NCBI GenBank assembly: GCA_014885115.2
Contig: WKLE02003306.1
Span: 1 to 10,165 of the forward strand
Length of the DNA: 10,165 nt
Direction of reading: 5' to 3'
DNA from: Asterionellopsis glacialis
Lineage: Eukaryota; Bacillariophyta; Plagiogrammaphyceae; Rhaphoneidales; Asterionellopsidaceae
Shown piece by piece: positions 1-6,940 of this stretch. Position 1 is the first letter of the stretch. Each line of letters opens with the position of its first letter. Below the pieces are notes generated by a model that searched no databases, had not been told where the DNA came from, and saw only the letters and a list, made by a program, of their open reading frames with translations. The position numbers and the translations under genes are program-made.

Positions 1-678
1 TTTTCTAGAGTACTCTTTATGCGATAGTGACTCAAAATCTCTAATGTCCAGATCTGTGGAAACTGATCTCCCAGGCACCCCGAGTACCTGTACATTTAGG
101 ACTACATGTAGATTAGACTGCCAGAGACTCCTATTAGAAACAACGTACCAGGTACTAGTAGTACATACGGTATGTAGATACTGTCTGTTGGAGAAAATAC
201 CGCGCGCGGCGGTCGCCAATAATAAGAAATACCTCCGCCTCTAGAAATTGTGTAACGGTCGTCAGTTAGACGTTAAGACTTGATTAAGAGGCGCACCAAG
301 CCACTTTTTTGCCATTTTGAAAAATCGTGGAGGTCCACCCACCAACGTCTCTGCATTAAAATGCTTCTTGTTGGTTATGCACCCACTCCACCTTATGTGT
401 TCATAAAGATAAACAAAACGTTTAAATTTAACTTGAATAGAACGACATTCCACATATTCATTGTTCACGGAACTTGATTAAAACTCATTACATAAATATC
501 AATCTTCACCAAAGCATTAAAGAAATTCTAGAACTCTTTTTGCTCGACAAGAAAGAAAAGAAACATTTGAAGAACAGAAAACAAGCTGGCTTTACAGAGC
601 ACTTTTTCTTTTCTAAAAAGAAAGAGCATTTTATAAAAGTTCAAAAATTGTTACAAAGGGCTATTTCATAAAGCTAAG
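1..678. other. Left intergenic region, no convincing gene
   Basis: This stretch precedes the first gene. Open frames on both strands are about 65 codons long, mostly start at non-ATG codons and show no recognisable domain; the one ATG-initiated frame (44-244) is Cys/Arg/Thr-rich with no family resemblance. What is visible is structural: short dyads built around GTAC at 84-176, a nested palindrome at 341-375, a 10-base direct repeat (278-287 and 472-481), A/T-rich sequence after 390, and a TATA-like box at 632-639. I read it as upstream regulatory and spacer DNA. A left-flanking gene could end just outside the window, but nothing in the first bases shows it. Confidence 0.6.
632..639 (+). promoter_or_regulatory. 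Candidate TATA box for the propeller membrane protein gene
   Basis: The octamer TATAAAAG matches the eukaryotic TATA consensus closely and lies 47 bases before the ATG at 679. A TATA box normally sets the transcription start about 25-35 bases downstream, which here would leave a leader of only some 10-20 bases. The surroundings are A/T-rich, so a chance match is possible. Confidence 0.35.
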
Positions 679-2745
679 ATGGCGTCGTTGATATCAGATA
701 CAAAAAAAGCATCACACAAAGAAGAAGGTAACGATCAAAGAAAAGGAAAAAAGACCACTAATAAAGGATTTTGGAAATCCTTGAACCGCGTGGTAAAACC
801 AAGACGTCCATCGTCAGACAGAACCGCTGATGCGGTACAAATAGAAGTAAAGAACAGCTGCCAACAAGAAGGACAACAGAATAATATAGCCAGCAATACA
901 GACAGCAGCAGCAAAGTACGATCTGGTTATTCTAGTGATTCGTTTCATTCAACTAAAGACGATTTAGAGTCTAATGAGTCTGATGAGTCTGATGACCTCA
1001 TCTCTGCAGCTGAGCTCCATGAGGTAAATTTGGGGTTCGAAACGGTTGACAACACCACGAAGCATCCTATCATCTTGTCACCTGTGGCGGAACGATCTGA
1101 TACATTTGAATTAAATCCAAAGATCAATGACACATTCGACACCTTCGAGGAAAGTGATAGCGATTCAGGTTCAAAAATTCCAGAACCTGAACAGGCAGTT
1201 GTCTGGGTAGATGCCATGCGAAAAAGATTTAAAACCATATCAAAAGAAGCTGCTCTGATGTATGGATTAGTCTTTTCTGCCATAGTTATTCTGGCGATAG
1301 GGCTTAGCGTAGGATTATCTGGCAACAAGGAGGCAAGTAACAGTAAACCGCTGGATTCATTAGGATTTGATACACAAGTGCCAACAATGACACCCTATTA
1401 TGGAATACCTAATGACCTACCAGGTGAAAATGAAAATGGGTTTCCTGCTACATCACCCGCAAGTAGGCCATCTGCTTTCTGGGCAAGTGAATCATTTCCC
1501 ATAGAAAGTAGCAAAGATGCCCCAACTCCAGGACCCCAAACAATTATGCCAATTTCGCCAGAGACTGCCGTCTGGGTACCAGTCGGCGGGCATGTCAATG
1601 AAATTAGATCTGGCGAATCGTTTGCAAGACAAGTTTCCTTATCGTCGAATGGACAAAGAATGGCAGTAGCGGCTGAGAAGTATGATGGAGGATTGCGCAT
1701 TGTAGACAACGGTATTGTCCAAGTTTTTGATTATCACGATGCTACCAAAACTTGGATTTTAGGGGCAAGTTTATTTGGCTGGAATAATGGTGAGATGTTT
1801 GGTCATTCGATTTCTTTAAGTGGCGATTCGAAAAGACTCGCTATTGGAAGTGTGTCCTTCGACGACGACGATGATGACACAATAACAGATTTTAAGGATC
1901 AAAACTACGGACTTGTCAACGTTTTAGAGTTTCGCTCTGGAAGTTGGAAATCCGTTGGCAATCCAATCCAAGGAACGGTGATTGGTGAAAGTGTTGGTAT
2001 GTCCGTGTCCCTGTCATTTTTAGGCGACCATTTAGTGATTGGGTCTCGGGGTAATGGTAATGGAAGAATTCGAGTATACGAAAGCACAGAAGTTGATTGG
2101 GAACAAATTGGAAAAGACATCGAGGAAGTCTCAGTAGATGATTCTTTCGGTTCTATAGTAACGATATCTGATGATGGTTCGATTGTTGCTGTAGGGTCTA
2201 CAACGGATGTCCGGGTCTACACTTATAAACATAGATATTGGATACAAAGAGGACAGGTATTGAGTGGACCTGGTGGCGAAGATGTTGGTTCAATGTCTTT
2301 GTCTTCGAGCGACGGAAGTATCATCGCTATAGGTGGTCACAGTGGAACCATAATAACAATGAAATACGAGGAAAAGAATGAATTTTGGGATTTACATGAT
2401 ATAATTGATGGCCCAACCTTGTTTAAAGCTGATGGCTGTACTGTTTCATTATCTTCAGATGGGAAAACTCTTGCAACTGGAGCCAATGGCTTTGATTTTG
2501 AGAATAAGCCAAAAATTAATGTCCGGGCCTTTATGTTCGAGGAGAATATTGGATGGGTCCAAGCTGCGGAAGAAATAGAAGGAGACGGCACTGCTGCACC
2601 AGTATCTCTCTCTGGAAATGGTCGGCGTCTAGCGTTTGGTGTTGTAGGTACTGGCGACACAGAAAAACCAAAAAGCCACGCGCGAGTGTTTGACCTTGTA
2701 GATATAGAATATGCCCCTCTTCATTGGCAAGATAATGTCGTTTAA
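679..2745 (+). CDS. Type II single-pass membrane protein with C-terminal seven-repeat beta-propeller
   Basis: Intronless 688-residue protein. Residues 1-190 are hydrophilic: a Lys/Arg-rich start, then an acidic Ser/Asp/Glu stretch near 92-106. There is no N-terminal signal peptide. A single hydrophobic segment (about 191-215) follows basic residues (RKRFK, 181-185), so the N-terminus should be cytosolic and the C-terminus lumenal or extracellular. Residues about 215-295 form a Pro/Ser/Thr-rich stalk. From 300 on, a VSLS-x-G-x-x-LA-x-G type motif occurs seven times (starting near 319, 378, 443, 494, 539, 589 and 642), each followed by a VRVY-like strand and usually a Trp, the pattern of a seven-bladed FG-GAP/WD-like propeller. 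Many diatom proteins share this design; partner and role are unknown, though adhesion or cell-surface binding is plausible (inference). An Asp6 run (395-400) interrupts blade two. The start at 679 (AAGATGG) has a good context and fits the full domain layout. Confidence 0.9.
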   Translation: MASLISDTKKASHKEEGNDQRKGKKTTNKGFWKSLNRVVKPRRPSSDRTADAVQIEVKNSCQQEGQQNNIASNTDSSSKVRSGYSSDSFHSTKDDLESNESDESDDLISAAELHEVNLGFETVDNTTKHPIILSPVAERSDTFELNPKINDTFDTFEESDSDSGSKIPEPEQAVVWVDAMRKRFKTISKEAALMYGLVFSAIVILAIGLSVGLSGNKEASNSKPLDSLGFDTQVPTMTPYYGIPNDLPGENENGFPATSPASRPSAFWASESFPIESSKDAPTPGPQTIMPISPETAVWVPVGGHVNEIRSGESFARQVSLSSNGQRMAVAAEKYDGGLRIVDNGIVQVFDYHDATKTWILGASLFGWNNGEMFGHSISLSGDSKRLAIGSVSFDDDDDDTITDFKDQNYGLVNVLEFRSGSWKSVGNPIQGTVIGESVGMSVSLSFLGDHLVIGSRGNGNGRIRVYESTEVDWEQIGKDIEEVSVDDSFGSIVTISDDGSIVAVGSTTDVRVYTYKHRYWIQRGQVLSGPGGEDVGSMSLSSSDGSIIAIGGHSGTIITMKYEEKNEFWDLHDIIDGPTLFKADGCTVSLSSDGKTLATGANGFDFENKPKINVRAFMFEENIGWVQAAEEIEGDGTAAPVSLSGNGRRLAFGVVGTGDTEKPKSHARVFDLVDIEYAPLHWQDNVV

Positions 2746-3471
2746 AATGCCGTAGAATGTAACACCAATGCCAGTTACATGACCTGATGTACAGTAATAT
2801 AACAACAAATTACAACAATACTTTCTATCTCTAGAAACCGCCAATGCGTCACAACAAACAAATGAGAGTTGTTCAAGTAATCGTTATGCAAAATTGTGCC
2901 CTTGATTGTAAAAGAAATTTCCATGTTTGAATTCTTGAAATAATTATCCCATTTTGTTCCATTGGTAACGTTTCGGAGGTGATTGGTAGTATAGATAGAG
3001 GGACTTGATTAGGAATGGAACATTTAGAAATGGGACTCGGGCTCACAAACTGTGACTTGTGGGAAGAGGCAGGAGGTGTGGATCACGAACGTAACGCATT
3101 CCAGCTATAATTCTTGCATATATTTCCTTCACAACGATCGCTCTTGTAAAAAGAAATCGAGAACATGGAAGCTGCAGTACAGAATGGTACTGTCTAGACT
3201 TTTAAAAAAGAGTATTCTCACAAGTTCAAAATGTGTAATATTTAAAATACATATAATAATATGAATAACTATCTAGATCCATTTCTACCAAAATATACAA
3301 CAGTTGTTTGTAAAAGACCATCCAGACGATAACGTCGTCACACACAACATTTTATCTTGATGGGTGCTGCACTATGCCTCATCATGTCTCTTGCTTGCTC
3401 TCATTTTTTTTCTTTTTCCGATACTCTTTTTTTTTCCAAATGGTCTACTATTACCACCTTTCTTGCGACTC
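2746..3471. other. Convergent 3' intergenic region
   Basis: This spacer separates the 3' ends of the propeller gene (+) and the F-box gene (-), so it should hold both 3' UTRs and polyadenylation signals. I see no coding frame with family resemblance; the 3052-3264 frame starts at TTG and looks random. A short dyad, CAGTAC/GTACTG with a 6-base loop, lies at 3175-3192. T-rich runs at 3404-3435 lie just beyond the F-box stop codon and read as A-rich sequence in that gene's 3' UTR. I found no clear AATAAA hexamer. Confidence 0.6.
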
Positions 3472-5471
3472 TCATGCATGGTGTTCATTCTCTACAATTA
3501 CTTGAGTAGTAGTAGTGGTACGAGTGCTCATCAGACTAGTAGTAAGCGTCGGATTGGGCATACTTACCAATCCACTACGTAGTCGATATTCACCGTGTGG
3601 TACCATGTGATTATTCGAAAGATCAGATCGTCTTGTAGAATTGGTATTTGGTGGTGGCATTTCCAAGGGGACTGTCATATTGGATACCAAATCTGAATTG
3701 GACAACAATAAAAATGCATTATCAGGGGAAATGGTAGATATGCCCGTCAATGCATTTTTAGATATATTGCAATTTACAACCTTGGCAGTGCCCTGTTCCA
3801 AGTATACGCCCGAGTGACCTCGTGCAATACCACGACGACTTAGTGTATTGCCAAATCCATTTTCCATAACATCCACGCGATCCATCAAGGCACGACTATC
3901 AGACCCACCAACATAAATGCCTGTGGCAGCACAATCATGAATATAGGATTTCACAATCGTGGCATATCCACCATCAATACTTACTATACCACGTCCAGAT
4001 CGAGACATGACATCTACAGATCCACAATAGACCGATGGACGAGGAAAGACACGGATAGGACGATCGCCATTATTAGGATCCAGGGGTTGCTGTACTTGTA
4101 AGGCAGCATTCCCATTCCAAATGTCTAATCCTGATGAATAATGATCTAATGTAATATTCATAAGACGTACATGACCTTGTCGGACAGCAATAATAGGTTG
4201 ATTATGTTTTCGTGTCTTTAGTGTCAGCTGTGCTTGTGGAGGACGACAAGGAGGATTGGTATTCAAAGGTTCCAAAATGGCAGAAGTTGAATGTTGTGTC
4301 ATCATGGGATCCTGAAATGCATCATGACTAGAATCATTATCTGTCACAGCTGATGCTGATCGACAATTCAACATATTACGTACTCTTACTGCTTTACGTC
4401 TTCGAGGAGATAGGGATGAATTGCTACCTATATCATTACTGCCCACAGTGGTAGATTCTGAATGCTTCCCCTGCATGGTGAGTGATGATGGTGGAGTAGG
4501 TAATGTTTGGATCGTGATGGATACATTTTTGGCAACACGTAATACAATGGATTCCTTCAATACATATTTTTGTGGTTTCAAGTAAATTCGTAATGTTCGT
4601 GTATGTTTGTGTATTCCAGATTGTTGCAAATCTTCTTCGTCATACACGGCCGTTGCAGCCAAGGCAGCTGAAATAGTAGGATAATCCAATGGTACACATG
4701 GATTCCTTGTATAATATTCTTTCCATGAACCTGTCGGAAGAGGATCATCTGGAGTCCACTGCAACATATGACAAAAGAAACAAGAGGGAAAAGTTTCTTT
4801 TAGTACGAAATGTTTCGCTTTCCCTTAAAAAAAATAAAAAATAAACAATAGGTGTTCATCAAGTCAAGTTCTTTTTTGTTTACCTTGTAAGTGTCTTCAC
4901 AAATTGTTTTCCATACTGGTTCAGAAGAAGAGATACATTCATTCCAATATTTATTTGTACAAGCTAAATTTTGTAGCAGTTGTGGTTTTAAATGTGATAA
5001 AATTTTTGGTATAACATCGGATGGACATGAATGTTGTAACCAATACATACAATTATTGTTGTTGCTGTTGTTGTAGTAGTCGGGGTCATTCAACAACATG
5101 AGACTTCCTGTAGTACTAGCTGTATCCAAACGGTGACGTGATGATTGTGAATGTGGTAATGAGGAGGAGGATAGTTTTGTACTTTTGGAGGAAAGGTATA
5201 TAAATCCACGTTCATTGGTTTGATTCTGTGTGATACTTTCTGTTGTATAGGATTTTCCAAAAGAGGAAAACACCTTGCGTGGTGAAAGACTCCTTTGAAG
5301 ACGTATCAAGGAGTAACGAAGTGTCTTGCGTGATTCATTATGATGGTTAGAATTGGAAGGTCTTTGTTGCAATATTCTTGTGGGATTATTCTCATTACTA
5401 TCACCACCATTATTGGTCGTACTGGTGGTGGTTGTAGTAGTGATATCGTTGGTGGGTGTTACAACATTCAT
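3472..5471 (-). CDS. F-box protein with parallel beta-helix (CASH-type) repeats, two exons
   Basis: Spliced CDS: exon 1 5471-4884 (196 codons), intron 4883-4759, exon 2 4758-3472 (428 codons plus TGA), giving 624 residues. Residues 1-140 are low-complexity (Thr, Asn and Ser runs). About 147-193 is an F-box: a CPSDVIPKILSHL helix, a CTNKYWNECISSSE core and the closing VWKTIC motif with Trp187. The join continues into WTPDDPLPTGSWKEYY, as F-box domains often do. Residues 222-290 contain a YPTISAAL start typical of beta-helix proteins; after a Ser-rich linker, about 383-558 shows regular helix rungs (GGYATIVKSYIHDCAATGIY, GVYLEQGTAKVVNCNISKNA). F-box plus beta-helix is the arrangement of FBXO10/FBXO11, substrate receptors of SCF ubiquitin ligases. 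By analogy it would bind SKP1 and recruit a substrate through the helix; the substrate is unknown. The start at 5471 is the first ATG of the frame; an upstream exon is not excluded. Confidence 0.85.
4759..4883 (-). other. Phase-0 spliceosomal intron in the F-box gene
   Basis: On the minus strand exon 1 ends in ...TACAAG and the intron opens with GTAAAC; it closes with ATGTTGCAG before TGGACTCC. Its 125 bases are A/T-rich with a pyrimidine-rich 3' part (TTTTCCCTCTTGTTTCTTTTG), as expected for a spliceosomal intron. Without splicing, the exon 1 frame ends within the intron and exon 2 would lack an F-box. Splicing restores a complete F-box directly joined to the beta-helix region with no frame change. 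Confidence 0.85.
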
Positions 5472-6038
5472 AGTTTTTTCTTTTTCTTTGTACGTTTAGA
5501 GTAGAGAAATAATTAGGTGTGAATCAACACGCATAATTTGTAAGATTTCATTCCATATCGTATTCTTTTGTGGAAACTCCGCTTAAAACAAACAATAAAA
5601 AAACTCACATTGTTCCAATTCAAATAATATGGAATGGGCAAACTATATATTTTCGTTGATTACGATAATATTTTTATATACTCATGGATGAGAACCACAA
5701 ATACGAATAGAGATGGAGAGATATGGGTGATGGAATTACTCTCTCTCTCTACCCAACTGACTGTGATGTTCGCAAGGTCGAATTCTCTACTTTTTTATTC
5801 TCTTGAGCGAACCCTACACGGCACGCACCAATCGAATATAGATCCAAAAACCCATCAATTCACACAGCTGCGGGTGTAATTCGTCTATAGAATTGCTTGC
5901 TCCCGCGGTCGTTGACATGTCTTTTTCCCGGATTCTCTCACCTACTTGCTATTTATTTAATATATTTGTTCTGTTTCGTGTCGAAGATCCCGCAAGTTCC
6001 AACCATCAAGGCGAAGAAAAAGTACCCAATCCACATGC

Positions 6039-6042
6039 NNNN
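6039..6042. other. Assembly gap (NNNN)
   Basis: Four unresolved bases. They interrupt a GC-richer stretch (about 5980-6060) that is open in more than one frame, so any small gene there cannot be judged from this assembly. Confidence 0.95.
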
Positions 6043-6203
6043 CTTCTCCCTCCACTATGGTATTGAATTTCTCCACTACTAGAGATACACATGAAAAGTG
6101 CGTGCTTTTGGGGACATCAAAGCTATTTTTTTACTTATGACATGGGCGCACGTTGTCATCAAAGTATTTCGCATGCATGACGACAGCATACGCATGATCT
6201 AGA

Positions 6204-6310
6204 GGACTAACCGACGACCGCCGAACAGTCCACAAAAAAGCTACTCCTACTAAACTAACGTCCGACCGCCGAACAACAGTCTGCGAAAAAAAAAGCCTTT
6301 CCAGACTAAA
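6204..6310 (+). repeat. Imperfect 48-base tandem repeat
   Basis: An exact 11-mer, GACCGCCGAAC, occurs at 6216-6226 and 6264-6274, 48 bases apart. Each copy is preceded by an ACTAA motif (6206-6210, 6254-6258) and followed by a CAGTC-like stretch, a run of A and a pyrimidine-rich segment. A further ACTAA at 6305-6309 begins what may be a third, truncated unit. The copies differ by small indels, which suggests an old duplication. Confidence 0.7.
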
Positions 6311-6356
6311 CTCTCTCTCTCTCTAGAGAGAGAGGGGACCTACTCTCTATTAGAGA
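6311..6356. repeat. CT/GA palindrome and adjacent small hairpin
   Basis: A CT microsatellite turns into its own complement, giving a perfect 20-base palindrome centred on TCTAGA (6315-6334). Ten bases later TCTCTA-T-TAGAGA (6344-6356) forms a second perfect dyad with a one-base spacer. Both could form cruciforms or bind a dimeric GAGA-type factor; the sequence alone does not show which, if either. Confidence 0.7.
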
Positions 6357-6461
6357 AAATTTTAGCTTTCGGTAGACTACCACACCGTACCTACCTGTAT
6401 CGTATTCGAAGAGATCATACTTTTAAACAAGACGAAGATATGCGATACCCCAAATACAAAA

Positions 6462-6783
6462 GGATGGGCTAATATCCAATTTTTTTCACTATTTATCATT
6501 TTTACGACTAAAACTACAGGTAGAGTACTAATTCTAGGTACATGGTACAGAACAAAAGAATGGCTTTGAAAAGATTGGCCGGATAATGATTTTATTCTTG
6601 GATTCCACGGAAGGAACAATAGGTCTTCGATCCTTGTGATCGAATATTCGTAAAAATCACGTAAAATCTGATAAATCGATGGTCGCATGCTGTACCTGTT
6701 AGTTTTCAGTAGTGAGTACTATTATAAAATTATGATACAGGTATTATTTATAAATAATGAAAATGTTGGATATTAGCCCATCC
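6462..6783. mobile_element. MITE-like or foldback element bounded by 18-base perfect inverted repeats
   Basis: The 18-mer GGATGGGCTAATATCCAA (6462-6479) is matched exactly in reverse complement at 6766-6783. The arms continue inward with imperfect pairing: ATTTATCATTTT (about 6490-6501) against AAATAATGAAAA (about 6753-6763), and TACGACTAAAACTACAGGTA (6503-6522) against TACCTGTTAGTTTTCAGTAG (6693-6712), the right arm carrying about 30 extra bases. The interior has no transposase; the longest frame is a 103-codon minus-strand frame without a known domain. Size and structure fit a non-autonomous DNA element. No target-site duplication is visible at the ends, so either it has decayed, the true ends differ slightly, or this is a foldback sequence of another origin. 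Confidence 0.55.
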
Positions 6784-6814
6784 GCCAGTACAGGTGCTTG
6801 AGCTTGATTGAAGA

Positions 6815-6842
6815 TATTTTATTATTATAATATATAATAATT
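6815..6842 (+). promoter_or_regulatory. A/T-rich core-promoter candidate
   Basis: An uninterrupted A/T tract containing TATATAATAAT ends about 40 bases before the ATG at 6882. It is the only TATA-like sequence close to this gene, but the general A/T richness makes the call weak. Confidence 0.25.
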
Positions 6843-6874
6843 CATAGAGGCTGAGGACCACCTAAGTATTGCAA

Positions 6875-6940
6875 ATGAACAATGTCCTCGAAAGAAGAGA
6901 CGAACCACAACCACAACTTACTGCACGACAAGAAGGATGA
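6875..6940 (+). promoter_or_regulatory. Overlapping upstream ATG and short frame
   Basis: An ATG seven bases before the main start opens a 21-codon frame in a different register that ends at TGA 6938-6940, inside the main CDS. If the transcript begins upstream of it, scanning ribosomes would meet it first, which could lower translation of the membrane protein. If transcription starts inside the gap between the two ATGs it has no effect. Confidence 0.3.

Larger units (their letters stand above)
5472..6881. other. Divergent intergenic region with assembly gap and repeats
   Basis: This 1.4 kb region separates the 5' ends of the F-box gene (-) and the EGF-like membrane protein gene (+), so both promoters should lie here. 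It holds a (CT)6 run near 5739-5750, an 81-codon ATG frame at 5634-5879 without a convincing domain, four unknown bases at 6039-6042, an imperfect 48-base tandem repeat (6204-6310), a CT/GA palindrome (6315-6334), a second small dyad (6344-6356), and the inverted-repeat element at 6462-6783. A very A/T-rich stretch at 6813-6843 ends about 40 bases before the downstream start codon and may serve as a core promoter. I see no RNA gene. Confidence 0.55.

Noticed and set aside
262..468. Minus-strand 68-codon frame containing PPRFFKMAKKWLGAPLNQV, which vaguely recalls transposon-derived protein.
   Set aside because: It starts at GTG, is short, overlaps the nested palindrome, and I cannot match it to a named transposase family.
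474..671. Plus-strand Lys/Phe-rich 65-codon frame just before the propeller gene.
   Set aside because: It starts at TTG and its composition is that of random A-rich DNA; the TATA-like box lies inside it.
945..1328. 127-codon minus-strand frame inside the propeller gene.
   Set aside because: It is the antisense shadow of the Ser/Asp-rich coding sequence; the plus strand shows a membrane segment and repeats.
2960..3110. Possible tRNA or small RNA in the convergent spacer, looked for because of GGTT- and GGACTC-like stretches.
   Set aside because: No cloverleaf, T-loop consensus or matching acceptor arms could be drawn.
3364..3582. 72-codon plus-strand frame with a hydrophobic start resembling a signal peptide.
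   Set aside because: The hydrophobic part comes from T-rich runs beyond the F-box stop codon, it starts at TTG, and its end is antisense to the F-box gene.
4891..5076. 61-codon plus-strand frame ending in a Leu run.
   Set aside because: It is antisense to the F-box exon; the Leu run is the complement of the Asn repeat.
6377..6688. 103-codon minus-strand frame.
   Set aside because: It lies largely within the inverted-repeat element, has no domain, and its composition fits non-coding A/T-rich DNA.
6813..6843. A/T-rich tract as a possible replication origin.
   Set aside because: It is a single short tract with no repeats of a known origin motif; a core promoter is the simpler reading.
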